A stretch of DNA of 64,000 bases from Streptomyces malaysiense. Lineage in GTDB: Bacteria > Actinomycetota > Actinomycetes > Streptomycetales > Streptomycetaceae. Each line of letters begins with the position of its first letter. Position 1 is the stretch's first letter. Made by a program: the position numbers and the translations under genes. Under the pieces are notes generated by a model, which saw nothing but the letters and a program-made list of their open reading frames with translations, ran no database searches and had not been told where the DNA came from. This document shows, piece after piece, positions 56,371 through 64,000 of this stretch. The DNA is taken from positions 146,330-210,329 of the forward strand of contig NZ_LBDA02000003.1 in the NCBI RefSeq assembly GCF_000980885.2, read 5' to 3'.

Positions 56371-57693
56371 TCAGCGCCGGTGCCGGCCGCCGCCCGGCTG
56401 GTCCGTCGGAGCCGGGGGCTCCAGCGGGTCCGGCTCCGCCGCGCGCGGCGCGGGGGCCCTGCGGGTGCCGGCCGCCTCCCGGGCTTCGAGGACCCGGCGG
56501 CGGCGCCGCAGCAGGAAGCCGCCCGCCGTCGCGAGCAGGACCGCCGTACCCGCCGCGCCCTCCACGAGACGCCCGGCGGAGGGGCCCTTGGCCGATGTGC
56601 CCGCCGCGCCGGCCGCGCCCTGCCCGCCCGCGTGCGCGGGCGCCGGGGACGCGGTCGCGCCGCCCTCGCTGAGCGGCTCGACCAGCGCGCCCACCGGCTG
56701 GGCCGTACGGCCGTGGGTGAAGCCCCAGTCGAGGAGGGCGGCGGTCTGCTCGTAGACGGCGTTGCTGCCGGTGGCCGGGTGCATGACCGTCACCAGCAGG
56801 GTGCGCCCGTCGCGGGTGGCGGCACCGGTGAAGGTGTTGCCTGCGTGGCTGGTGTAACCATTCTTCACGCCGATCAGGCCGTCGTACGTCTTCAGGCCCC
56901 ACGCCCCGGTCAGCAGGCGGTCGGTGTTCTGGATCTGGAAGGTCTTCTTGCCGCCCGCCGGGAAGTTCGCGGTGCGGGTGCCGCAGTAGCCCCGGAAGTC
57001 GGGGTCCTTCAGCCCGTGCCGGGCGAAGAGCGTGAGGTCGTACGCCGAGGACAGCTGGCCCGGGTGGTCGAAGCCGTCGGGGCTGACCACATGCGTGTCG
57101 AGGGCCTGGAGGTCCCGCGCCCTGGCCTGCATCTCGGCGACGGTCCTGGCGATGCCGCCGTTCATGTGCGCGAGGACGTGCACGGCGTCGTTGCCGGAGC
57201 GCAGGAAGACGCCCTGCCACAGCTGCTCGACGGTATAGGTGATGCCCGCCTTGATCCCGACCAGGCTGGAGCCGGCCGGGACGTCGGAGATGTCGGAGTC
57301 CTTGACCGTGTACTTCTCGGCGCGGTCGAACTTCTTCAGCACCGTGTCCGCGAACAGCATCTTCAGCGTGGACGCGGGCGCGAGGCGCTGGTGGGCGTTG
57401 AAGGAGGCGAGCACCTCACCGGTCGTACCGTCGGCGACCAGCCAGGCGCGGGCGGTGAGCCGCTTGGTGGGCACCGCGCCGGCACCCTGCACCTGGAGCC
57501 CGCGGCGGGCCAGCCGGCCGCCGCCGATGGCGGTGGCCGGGGACGCCGCGAAGGCCGGGGCGGCCGCGGACAGCGGGAGGGCGGCGGACATGGGAAGGGC
57601 GGCGGCCGTCAGCCCGAGGACGGCACGCCGGCTGAGCCGGGAGGATTCGCGCACCCCGGGACGGTACACCGCGCCGAGCAGCGGATTCGGCAC
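56371..57693 (-). CDS. dacA: D-alanyl-D-alanine carboxypeptidase (PBP, S11 family)
   Basis: 440 residues. RESSRLSRRAVLG opens a Tat-like or Sec signal (to AFA near 50). Catalytic SxxK in PASTLKML, SxN in SGNDAV, KTG variant KNG in GVKNGYTSHAG. C-terminal part has a Gly/Ala linker, one membrane helix (VLLATAGGFLLRRRRR) and a disordered Pro-rich tail, so it is held to the membrane with the enzyme outside. Start uncertain: GTG at 57693, or in-frame GTGs shortly after. Trims cell-wall pentapeptide. Confidence 0.9.
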   Translation of the reverse strand: MPNPLLGAVYRPGVRESSRLSRRAVLGLTAAALPMSAALPLSAAAPAFAASPATAIGGGRLARRGLQVQGAGAVPTKRLTARAWLVADGTTGEVLASFNAHQRLAPASTLKMLFADTVLKKFDRAEKYTVKDSDISDVPAGSSLVGIKAGITYTVEQLWQGVFLRSGNDAVHVLAHMNGGIARTVAEMQARARDLQALDTHVVSPDGFDHPGQLSSAYDLTLFARHGLKDPDFRGYCGTRTANFPAGGKKTFQIQNTDRLLTGAWGLKTYDGLIGVKNGYTSHAGNTFTGAATRDGRTLLVTVMHPATGSNAVYEQTAALLDWGFTHGRTAQPVGALVEPLSEGGATASPAPAHAGGQGAAGAAGTSAKGPSAGRLVEGAAGTAVLLATAGGFLLRRRRRVLEAREAAGTRRAPAPRAAEPDPLEPPAPTDQPGGGRHRR

Positions 57694-57773
57694 CGAAGGG
57701 CGGTGACGGCCAGGGAATTTGCCACGTTATGAAAATCTGACCGGATAACGTGACGTGGCCGACGTGAGCAGCT

Positions 57774-58100
57774 TCACGCCTGACCGGTCTCGAAGCGCGC
57801 GATCCGTCCGTCCTCGTCGACGGTGAAGCTCCACCGGGTGTTCATCTCGCCCCACGTGTCGTTGCGGTAGCGGGCGACCAGGGCGCGACCGCCACGGGAC
57901 TCGTTGTCGACGTCGATATGACCGTGGGACGAGAAGATCTCCCGGTCGATCCAGTCGGCGAGATCGCGGTCGGAGCCGTCGTCGGACATGGTCGCGTCCG
58001 GCGCGAGCAGCGCCAGGAAGCCCTCGCGGTCATGGGCGTTGACGGCGTTGACGAAGGCCCGGACGGCCGGATCGCTGAGTTTGGCTGGCTGAATCGTCAT
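57774..58100 (-). CDS. SnoaL-like / NTF2-fold small protein
   Basis: 108 residues, ATG at 58100. AFVNAVNAHDREGFLALLAPDATMSDDGSDRDLADWIDREIF is typical of the SnoaL/NTF2-like fold, which includes small isomerases and binding proteins. Function not defined. The GC-rich upstream stretch is shared with the divergent DoxX gene. Confidence 0.8.
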   Translation of the reverse strand: MTIQPAKLSDPAVRAFVNAVNAHDREGFLALLAPDATMSDDGSDRDLADWIDREIFSSHGHIDVDNESRGGRALVARYRNDTWGEMNTRWSFTVDEDGRIARFETGQA

Positions 58101-58258
58101 GGCGTCAGGCTCACACCGGGGCCCTGGCACCGCCACCGGAGCGCGGGGCGAGATTCGTCCGATGGTGCGACCGGAGTGACGGTGGTAACACGGGGAGGAG
58201 TTCTGCCGTACGGGCATTTCCCCGTCTTCGTCTCTGTCGCCTCGGCCTGGGAGCCACC

Positions 58259-58816
58259 ATGACCTGTTACGACCGGCGTGATCTGGGCCTGCTGCTGCTC
58301 CGGCTGGGCACCGGCGGGGTACTGGCGGCACACGGTGCGCAGAAGCTGTTCGGCTGGTTCGGCGGCCACGGCCTGGAGGGCACCGGCCAGTTCATGGAGT
58401 CCGTCGGCTACGCCCCCGGCAAGGCGAGCGCCACGGCGGCGGGCCTCGCGGAGACCGGCGGCGGCACCCTGCTCGCCCTGGGTCTGGCCACCCCGGCGGC
58501 GGGAGCGGCGGCCGCGGGCGCGATGGCGGGCGCGGCGGCGGTCCACGCCCCCAACGGCTTCTTCGCCCAGGCGGGCGGCTACGAGTACGCGGCCACCCTG
58601 GGCCTCGCCACGGTGGGTCTCGCGATCACCGGCCCCGGCCGCCTCTCCCTCGACCACGCCCTCGGCCACGTCCTCAACCGCGGCTGGATGGTACCGGCCG
58701 CCCTCGCGGCGACGGCGGCGGGCACGGCGGTGGTGGTGGGGGCACGGACGCGACGGGTCCGGGCGAAGACGGAGGGCAAGCAGGAGGCGCTGTTCGATGA
58801 GGTCGAGCAGTCCTAG
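58259..58816 (+). CDS. DoxX-family membrane protein
   Basis: 185 residues, GGGAG before ATG. Four membrane helices, DoxX core LGLLLLRLGTGGVLAAHGAQKLFGWFGGHG. Related proteins are linked to oxidative stress and thiosulfate metabolism; specific role unknown. Ends with a charged tail. Confidence 0.88.
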   Translation: MTCYDRRDLGLLLLRLGTGGVLAAHGAQKLFGWFGGHGLEGTGQFMESVGYAPGKASATAAGLAETGGGTLLALGLATPAAGAAAAGAMAGAAAVHAPNGFFAQAGGYEYAATLGLATVGLAITGPGRLSLDHALGHVLNRGWMVPAALAATAAGTAVVVGARTRRVRAKTEGKQEALFDEVEQS

Positions 58817-58877
58817 GAGGAGTGGATCTCCATCGTCCACGACGTGCCGGGCGGCCGCGCATGGCAGGCTGCCCCGC

Positions 58878-59222
58878 ATGACCGACCAGCACTCGACCCC
58901 CCTCCCCCTCTGGCCCGCCATCGACGAACTCTTCTCCCGCCTGGAGGCCACCCGGACGGCCCAGCCCGGCCGGGAGGCCCTGCTGCTGCGCATCCTCAAG
59001 CTGTCGGAGGAGGCCGGCGAGGTCGCGGAGGCGGTGATCGGCGCGACCGGCCAGAACCCGCGCAAGGGCGTCACCCACACCTGGGAGGACGTCCAGGCGG
59101 AACTGTGCGACGTGGTCATCACCGCCCTGGTGGCCCTGCGGACCCTGACCCCGGAGGCGGGGGATGTGTTCGAACGGCATCTGAAGCGGGTGCGGGAGCG
59201 GCCGCTGAAGCCGTCGGTGTAG
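58878..59222 (+). CDS. MazG-like nucleotide pyrophosphohydrolase
   Basis: 114 residues. Helical NTP-PPase motif KLSEEAGEVAEAVIG and following AELCDVVITAL carry the metal-binding Glu/Asp. No ribosome site seen before the ATG. Single-domain house-cleaning type. Ends 12 bp from the stop of the first gene of the toxin/immunity array. Confidence 0.86.
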   Translation: MTDQHSTPLPLWPAIDELFSRLEATRTAQPGREALLLRILKLSEEAGEVAEAVIGATGQNPRKGVTHTWEDVQAELCDVVITALVALRTLTPEAGDVFERHLKRVRERPLKPSV

Positions 59223-59234
59223 CTCGCGAACGGT

Positions 59235-59723
59235 TCAGTCGTCCTCGAAACGCCAGAGCACCAGGACGTTCTCGTCCGACACCCCGATGAGGCAGATGTC
59301 GATGGTGGGGCCGGCGAGGACATTGGCGTGGAACGACGAGGCCAGGAAATCGGCCTCCGCACCGTCCTCCGCGTGCCCGTGGTTGGTGAAGAAGCGCGCG
59401 CTGTCCCCCACGGCTCCCAGGACTTCTCGCAGACAGGCGTCGCGTTCCGCGTTCGGCACGCGAAGGGAGGGATGGGGGCCGTACAGAAGAGATCCGACCG
59501 AGATCAGCCCGGCCAGCTCCAGAGCCTGGGTGGGGAAGATCTCCAGGAGGCTGTCCCGCAATTCCCCGGAATCAACCTGCCGGAGTGCGGGACTTCCCTG
59601 GATCGTGTTCATCACAGTGTCGTGCCAGTCCGATTCCCCGCGGGCGGCGAGCGCGGCGAAGCAGGAGCGTCCGTCGAAGCACCCTCGCGCGCAGACCGGC
59701 AATTCTGCCCTGCTTTCCGTCAT
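59235..59723 (-). CDS. Putative immunity protein, paralogue of the 60896-61453 product
   Basis: 162 residues, GGGGAGGAGTT before ATG at 59723. No family name recognised. C-terminus DICLIGVSDENVLVLWRFEDD matches the end of the 61 kb gene product (DCGLVVVSDSEVGVFWTFFED) and the middle parts share layout, so the two are paralogues. It follows a remnant of the first immunity gene, in the same order as the 61 kb pair. Immunity role inferred from position only. Confidence 0.6.
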   Translation of the reverse strand: MTESRAELPVCARGCFDGRSCFAALAARGESDWHDTVMNTIQGSPALRQVDSGELRDSLLEIFPTQALELAGLISVGSLLYGPHPSLRVPNAERDACLREVLGAVGDSARFFTNHGHAEDGAEADFLASSFHANVLAGPTIDICLIGVSDENVLVLWRFEDD

Positions 59724-59808
59724 AACTCCTCCCCGCGCCGCTCGCTTGCCACGGCCAAGGTGTGAATGATCCGGGCCGGCGGGGCCGAGCCAATGGGGTC
59801 GTCCACGT

Positions 59809-59855
59809 AAGGCTCCAGTAATCCACAGATACCGAATCCGTCACGCGATCACCCT
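59809..59855 (-). pseudogene. Remnant 5' end of a duplicated immunity gene
   Basis: 47 nt matching 62220-62266 at 42 positions by my count. Read on the minus strand it gives a GTG start (59844) and VTDSVSVDYWSL, against MTNSRSVDYWSL at the start of the intact gene at 62255; resemblance then stops. Shows that the immunity pair was duplicated and the first member of the copy lost. Confidence 0.8.
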
Positions 59856-59890
59856 GATTCCAGCCCGTCAAGGTGCAGGAACTGCTCGAC

Positions 59891-60559
59891 TCAGCTCTCA
59901 CCGACCAGCACGGCCAGTTGTCCGGCGACGACCGCCAGCCAGCCGCTGGGTGAGTAGGGGGCGGGGGGATCGACCTCCATGCCGAGTTCCGCGACGGCGA
60001 GGGCGTGGTCGGACTCGTCCAGGTCCAGCGCGAGCAGTTCCTGCAGCTCTCCGACGAGGCGGGCCACGAGCTGCCGGTCGGTGGAGTTCCGGTAGTCCTC
60101 GACGGCGGCATGATGGTCGTCGAACTCGTCCGGCATGTCCTGGGAGAACCATCCCCCGAGGAACTGTCCCAGCTCCGGGAAGCGGGCGTGCCACTCCCAG
60201 TGGGTGGCGGGGACCGCGGGCGGCGGCACCTCTCCCGTCTCGATGCTGTGCCTGATGTGGTCGGCGAGGCAGCGCAGCCAGGCCTGGATCTCGCCCTGGG
60301 CCAGGCCGACATCGGGGATGGCGTAGAACTCGCCGAGCCGCAGCCGGAGCCGTCCCGGCGGACTGTCGGCGTACTCCCGCAACTGCCGCTCGGCGGCGGC
60401 GAGGGCCCACGGCCGGCTGTGCCAGGTGTGCCGGAGGTAGGCGGTCAGAGCCGGGCCGGGCCGCTCCGGGGTGTCGTCCGCGGGCTGCCCGAGGTAAGCG
60501 CGCATGACCTGGTCGAGCTCGCCGTAGCGGCGGTCGTGTTCGAGGGGGCTCAGGGGCAC
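59891..60559 (-). CDS. CdiI-type contact-dependent inhibition immunity protein
   Basis: 222 residues from a GTG at 60559 (GAGG upstream). The C-terminal half, LALDLDESDHALAVAELGMEVDPPAPYSPSGWLAVVAGQLA, is characteristic of CDI immunity proteins of the CdiI_2 kind that neutralise RNase A-like toxins. N-terminal part is helical and Trp-rich. Lies 28 nt after the orphan RNase A-like toxin tip, its likely partner. Confidence 0.75.
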   Translation of the reverse strand: MPLSPLEHDRRYGELDQVMRAYLGQPADDTPERPGPALTAYLRHTWHSRPWALAAAERQLREYADSPPGRLRLRLGEFYAIPDVGLAQGEIQAWLRCLADHIRHSIETGEVPPPAVPATHWEWHARFPELGQFLGGWFSQDMPDEFDDHHAAVEDYRNSTDRQLVARLVGELQELLALDLDESDHALAVAELGMEVDPPAPYSPSGWLAVVAGQLAVLVGES

Positions 60560-60587
60560 GGTGGTCAGCCTCTACGGGTCTACGGGT

Positions 60588-60887
60588 CTACAGATGGATC
60601 GGGAACGTGGACTGCACGGTGAAGCCGTGCGGGCGTGTGGGGTCCCGCCTGAGGACCACCCGGGCGGCCCGCACCTCGACGGGCTCCCGGCCCGCCAGCA
60701 TCATCGCCTGCAACAACACCCGCCCGACCGGCTCCTCCCGCGCGGGCCAGGCCGCCTCGATACTCAACCGCGCCCGCGTGGACTGCGCGAGCCAGCGGTG
60801 GATGAGCTGCTCATTGGCGGTGACGACCTGCTGGGTGGCCCATTGGGCGGTGTCGCGGTCGGGGTAGGTGGCGGATCGGGTACGCAT
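60588..60887 (-). CDS. Orphan tip of bacterial RNase A-like toxin (truncated)
   Basis: 99 residues, ATG at 60887, 8 nt after the preceding gene; no good ribosome site. SATYPDRDTAQWATQQVVTANEQLIHRWL and VVLRRDPTRPHGFTVQSTFPIHL fit the second half of the CdiA-CT RNase A domain (PF18431-type). The N-terminal third, with the HTxxKH catalytic histidines, is missing, so it cannot be an active nuclease alone. Orphan toxin tips can recombine into a full toxin; here it is followed by its CdiI-type immunity gene. Confidence 0.75.
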   Translation of the reverse strand: MRTRSATYPDRDTAQWATQQVVTANEQLIHRWLAQSTRARLSIEAAWPAREEPVGRVLLQAMMLAGREPVEVRAARVVLRRDPTRPHGFTVQSTFPIHL

Positions 60888-60895
60888 GATGGATT

Positions 60896-61453
60896 TCAGT
60901 CCTCGAAGAAGGTCCAGAAGACTCCGACCTCAGAATCGGAAACGACGACGAGGCCGCAGTCTGTGGTGAACTCGGACAGGCAATTCCACTCGGTTTCAGG
61001 ATTCATGAGATTGGCGTTCGGATCATTCCGAGCCTCGGCCGCATTCGTATAACATCTGACATCCTGACCGAAGCGGGAGAGAATTCTATTGGCACAGGCC
61101 ATAAGTCGTTCTTCGCGGTCTGCGAAATCCGGAATGTTGGCCGACTGATAGAACTCCCCTTGCAAGGCGACCAGCAGCTGTGCGGCGGATTCCCTCCCCA
61201 CCGGGTACAGGAGACTGTCGAATTCTTCGAGGCGCAGATCGGCGAACGGCTTCTCGTCGGTCATCGCGGTGGCGCTGCTCGGCGGGGGGATGATCAGGGC
61301 ACTCCAGCCACGCGGATCCTTGGCCTTGAGCATCATGACCGCCTGCACGTCTCGGCGCCAGTCGTCCTGTGTCCGCGGACCCACCGCCGCGAAGGCGAAA
61401 GCCCCTCCGAATAATTCCAGCAGGCCGGCCTGCCAGGCAGCGGAATCGAGCAC
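60896..61453 (-). CDS. Putative immunity protein of the toxin locus
   Basis: 185 residues from a GTG at 61453 (AAAGGGG upstream); a GTG at 61531 overlapping the previous gene is the alternative. Acidic, soluble, no known domain; ends in VVVSDSEVGVFWTFFED. Lower GC than the rest of the window. Paralogue at 59235-59723. Role inferred from its place in the toxin operon. Confidence 0.6.
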   Translation of the reverse strand: MLDSAAWQAGLLELFGGAFAFAAVGPRTQDDWRRDVQAVMMLKAKDPRGWSALIIPPPSSATAMTDEKPFADLRLEEFDSLLYPVGRESAAQLLVALQGEFYQSANIPDFADREERLMACANRILSRFGQDVRCYTNAAEARNDPNANLMNPETEWNCLSEFTTDCGLVVVSDSEVGVFWTFFED

Positions 61454-61520
61454 CCTGTCCCCTTTCGTGGCTACGGCTGAACCGTGTCGCTGGGCATCGA
61501 AGTGAGTACGACATACGGCT

Positions 61521-62255
61521 TCAGCCGACACCCCCTCCCGGATGTCCGCTCCGGGACGTCCAGAGTGGTGAGTGAGATTCCTTCAGATGATCGACGCAGT
61601 ACCGGGCGAGCAGTGGGAAGAAGTCGAGGAAGTCCTCGCTGCCCGCCCCGCCTCCCATCACCTCACAGAAGAACGCGTCCATCTGCTCCTCGGTATGGAA
61701 AAGAGCGAGAGCCTGGGCGCACTCGGCCACGACACTCGGCAGCTGCCACGGGCACCTCGGGTGCATCTCCTCGATGAACAGGAGGATTCCCTCCTCAACG
61801 GTGGAGTCCTGCATGTCGTCGCTGATCGCCACGCCGTCCTGACCCCAGTAGATCGGCAGAATCTGAGCGAAACGCGGGAAACGCAGAAGCAACTCATCCG
61901 TACCCAGCGGAAAATCTCCGGAGGACCGCCAATCACCGCTCTCCAGATGCCCGGCGATCTCCCGGAGAACCTGAGGCGTGCGGTCTTCGGTCTCCGCGCG
62001 AGGAATCCGGCCCAGCGCTTCGTCGTCGGGACGAACCTCGAACAGATCGGCGGCCACGCGGAGTTCGGCGGCAATCTCCCGCAGGTTCCGGCCGCCGTCC
62101 TGCTCGGCGGTCCGCATTCCACGGATGAGGGGAAACAGCCGCGTCCGCCATTGAGCGGAGTCATCGGGAATCCTTGCGTCCCACCCGTCATACGGAGCCA
62201 AGAGTACGCGAGCCCCCTGAAGGCTCCAGTAATCCACAGATCTCGAGTTCGTCAC
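61521..62255 (-). CDS. Putative immunity protein following the toxin gene
   Basis: 244 residues, GTG at 62255, 4 nt after the toxin stop with AGGA inside the toxin end: tight coupling as expected for a cognate immunity gene. Acidic, helical; opens SVDYWSLQGARVLLAPYDGWDAR. No family recognised. Its 5' end is duplicated at 59809-59855. Confidence 0.65.
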   Translation of the reverse strand: MTNSRSVDYWSLQGARVLLAPYDGWDARIPDDSAQWRTRLFPLIRGMRTAEQDGGRNLREIAAELRVAADLFEVRPDDEALGRIPRAETEDRTPQVLREIAGHLESGDWRSSGDFPLGTDELLLRFPRFAQILPIYWGQDGVAISDDMQDSTVEEGILLFIEEMHPRCPWQLPSVVAECAQALALFHTEEQMDAFFCEVMGGGAGSEDFLDFFPLLARYCVDHLKESHSPLWTSRSGHPGGGVG

Positions 62256-62259
62256 GCGA

Positions 62260-64000
62260 TCATCCTACTTCTTGCACATTTTTCGGCATTGAGGTCATCA
62301 CGGTGAAGGGAGGATCAAGGTCTCCGTTGTAGATGAGTCGCGTCTCGACCCCCTTCACCGACCTCGCCCTGTCCGCCGGGAAAGGATCGCTCTTCAGCTC
62401 CGCCTTGCTGATGCTCCGGCCACTGTCTCCGTACGGAGTGCTGGGGACGCTGATGTCCAGGCGTTGCTGCTTCTCGGGATCATTTTCCTTGTGCTTGGCG
62501 ATCCATTCGCTGATCTCCTTGGAGTTCTGATCGATGTTGTACTGCGTCATCTTCTGCGCGGAATCCAGGTCGGAGAAGGTCGACGCCTCCCCGACCTGGG
62601 GCTGGCCATAAGGCCAGTCCGTACCCGGGCGAGGCGGTTTCTTGAGCTCGTCCCGCAGACGTTGCGCCAACTGCTCATCGGTCAGGCCGACATGCTTGGT
62701 GACGGTGTGCGAGTTCTCCATCCACTCCGTCGAGGCCAGATCGACCTTGTACACCCCGTGGTTCGCGTCACCCGGCGTGCTCCATTTGTGCTCGTTCTTG
62801 AAGTCGTTGAGCGAGCGCGCCCCGAACGCCTCGGCCCGCGCCTCTTCCGCCACGTAGGTCGGAGCGCTCAGCGCCGCCTCGTTCAGCTCGGGAACGAGTG
62901 CCCGAAGCTTCTCCGCCCCCTCGTGGAACGCCTTGTTGTAGTCGTCCACCGCCTTGTCCGCCCCGGACTTGTCCATGTGCGAGCGGAAGACCATGACGAT
63001 CTTGCCGAACGTGGCGACAGCGGCCACCCTGGTGAACTCTTCCCAGCTGAAGCCGTCGGGCATCAGGTCCTTGACCGTGGCCTTGGCCGCCTCGGTGGCG
63101 AGGTGCTCGGTGGTCTTGCGGCACTTCTCCGCGGCGGTCGCCACATCATGGAATGCCGTCTTCATGTCGTCGCCGGTCTTCTTCAGGACCTCGATGATGG
63201 GCCGACGGGCGGACGGCGCCATCGATGGATTGGTACGCCAGTCCCGGCCACCGGTGTCCTTGGGACCCATGAAGCCGCCGTCCGGCTGCCAGCTTCGCCC
63301 CCAGGCGGTGGTCCCCCAGATCGACTGGCAGAAGGCGTTCATGGCGGCCTGCCACTCACTGTTGCCGCTGTCGGTCAGATAAGCCACGCAGCCGGTGAAC
63401 GACTCGGCGGACTTCTGCGCGGATTTTCCCGCGGCTTCCCAGACGTTTCCGATACTGCGCAGATCGTCGGTCTCGGCTCCCGGAGTGATCTCGGCCGTCT
63501 TGCCCAGCCTCAGGCCCTCCTCGATGGCAGGCTTGATCAAGCCGGCCAGGAAGTCCGGGACATCGCCGATCGCACCCACGAAGGGGATGTCCGAGCCATC
63601 GCCCGTCCCCGTCCACTTGATCTCGGCGACCGGACCGTAGGACACATTGCCAACGCCGATCGGAGGGTCCCTGCGCGGTGGTGGCCCGTAGACACCGCGG
63701 GACGCCCAGTCGGCCGCCATGTAGTTGTTCGCGGTGAGGGTCAGCCCAACAGCGACCCCACCGATGCTGGCCACGGCTTTCGCCCAGACCTCCAGGAACA
63801 GCTTGGCGACCTCGCCGTACGCCTGCGCGAAGTCGTCGGGGCCTGACCCCTTTCCAGCCGCTTGCCGGTGATTCACCTCCTCGACCAGGTGCGTGGCGGC
63901 CTTGTGGAAGGTGAATTGTTCGTCGCGGACGAGCGCGGACGTGTAGTAGACGTGACCGGGTTCGATATGGAAACCCTTGCCGCTGAGGTTGAAAGGGTGG
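62260..64000 (-). CDS. Polymorphic toxin with C-terminal bacterial RNase A-like domain (partial)
   Basis: At least 579 residues; the frame is open to the right edge, so the true start lies outside. The GTG at 63876 sits directly against GAGGAG with no spacing and is an internal codon. The N-terminal 300 residues are alpha-helical, with a hydrophobic stretch (IGGVAVGLTLTANN), like type VII-secreted WXG/LXG-type effectors. The C-terminal 160 residues have ENSHTVTKHVGLTDEQLAQRL, EASTFSDLDSAQKMTQYNID, EISEWIAKH, and VTRLIY/FTVMTSMPKN-like final strands: a CdiA-CT RNase A domain, with the two catalytic histidines present. Probably an RNA-degrading antibacterial toxin delivered to competitors. Confidence 0.82.
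   Translation of the reverse strand, partial: HPFNLSGKGFHIEPGHVYYTSALVRDEQFTFHKAATHLVEEVNHRQAAGKGSGPDDFAQAYGEVAKLFLEVWAKAVASIGGVAVGLTLTANNYMAADWASRGVYGPPPRRDPPIGVGNVSYGPVAEIKWTGTGDGSDIPFVGAIGDVPDFLAGLIKPAIEEGLRLGKTAEITPGAETDDLRSIGNVWEAAGKSAQKSAESFTGCVAYLTDSGNSEWQAAMNAFCQSIWGTTAWGRSWQPDGGFMGPKDTGGRDWRTNPSMAPSARRPIIEVLKKTGDDMKTAFHDVATAAEKCRKTTEHLATEAAKATVKDLMPDGFSWEEFTRVAAVATFGKIVMVFRSHMDKSGADKAVDDYNKAFHEGAEKLRALVPELNEAALSAPTYVAEEARAEAFGARSLNDFKNEHKWSTPGDANHGVYKVDLASTEWMENSHTVTKHVGLTDEQLAQRLRDELKKPPRPGTDWPYGQPQVGEASTFSDLDSAQKMTQYNIDQNSKEISEWIAKHKENDPEKQQRLDISVPSTPYGDSGRSISKAELKSDPFPADRARSVKGVETRLIYNGDLDPPFTVMTSMPKNVQEVG

Noticed and set aside
63800..63876. GTG at 63876 as the start of the toxin gene
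   Set aside because: GAGGAG touches the GTG with no spacing and the frame stays open upstream to the window edge with protein-like sequence.

Overview
The window is high-GC actinobacterial DNA with typical Streptomyces gene content: strong third-position GC bias, AGGAG-type ribosome sites, MalR/AglA maltose genes, GlnE next to a GlnA2-type glutamine synthetase, NsrR with a flavohaemoprotein, SARP/AfsR regulator, DmdR/IdeR-type iron boxes, F420 enzyme. Gene order (mal genes, glnE, glnA2, panB, map, haem oxygenase, efe genes, DacA-like peptidase) agrees with what I recall of the glnE-panB region of Streptomyces chromosomes. The first and last genes run off the window. I saw no rRNA, tRNA, CRISPR array or complete insertion sequence.

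Layout. 1-8.6 kb: starch/maltose regulon (pullulanase-type enzyme, alpha-amylase, alpha-glucosidase, MalG, MalF, MalE, and divergent MalR), tied together by TGCAAG/CTTGCA half-sites in three promoters. 8.6-17.6 kb: PAP2 membrane protein, glnE, a decayed secreted phosphoesterase, a membrane-anchored degenerate receiver protein, glnA2, and the nitric-oxide pair hmp/nsrR with palindromic operators. 17.6-30.2 kb: envelope and secreted proteins (DUF3105, DUF305, sedolisin, phosphoesterase, CutA), a GAF/PAS/SpoIIE phosphatase, MFS transporter, membrane-anchored EEP hydrolase. 30.3-36.8 kb: TetR/MFS efflux operon, panB, O-methyltransferase-like gene and an ABC-2 exporter whose promoter holds four heptamers in 11-bp phase, convergent with a 1117-residue SARP/NB-ARC regulator (36.8-40.2 kb). 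40.6-45 kb: M50 protease, NpdG, MFS, small proteins and map. 45-51 kb: iron-controlled block of haem oxygenase, PhzF-like protein and EfeO-EfeB-EfeU plus a fourth lipoprotein. 51-59.2 kb: Prim-Pol-like protein, Rsm22-like methyltransferase, serine hydrolase/MFS pair, SDR, DacA-like peptidase, SnoaL, DoxX and MazG-like genes.

59.2-64 kb: a polymorphic toxin locus on the minus strand. A large toxin with a C-terminal bacterial RNase A-like domain is followed 4 nt later by a putative immunity gene, a second immunity-like gene, an orphan RNase A-like toxin tip, a CdiI-type immunity gene, a remnant copy of the first immunity gene and a paralogue of the second. This looks like toxin-tip displacement with duplicated immunity cassettes and is the most interesting part of the window, along with the SARP-type repeat array at 34.8 kb and the probable CTG start at 53.95 kb.
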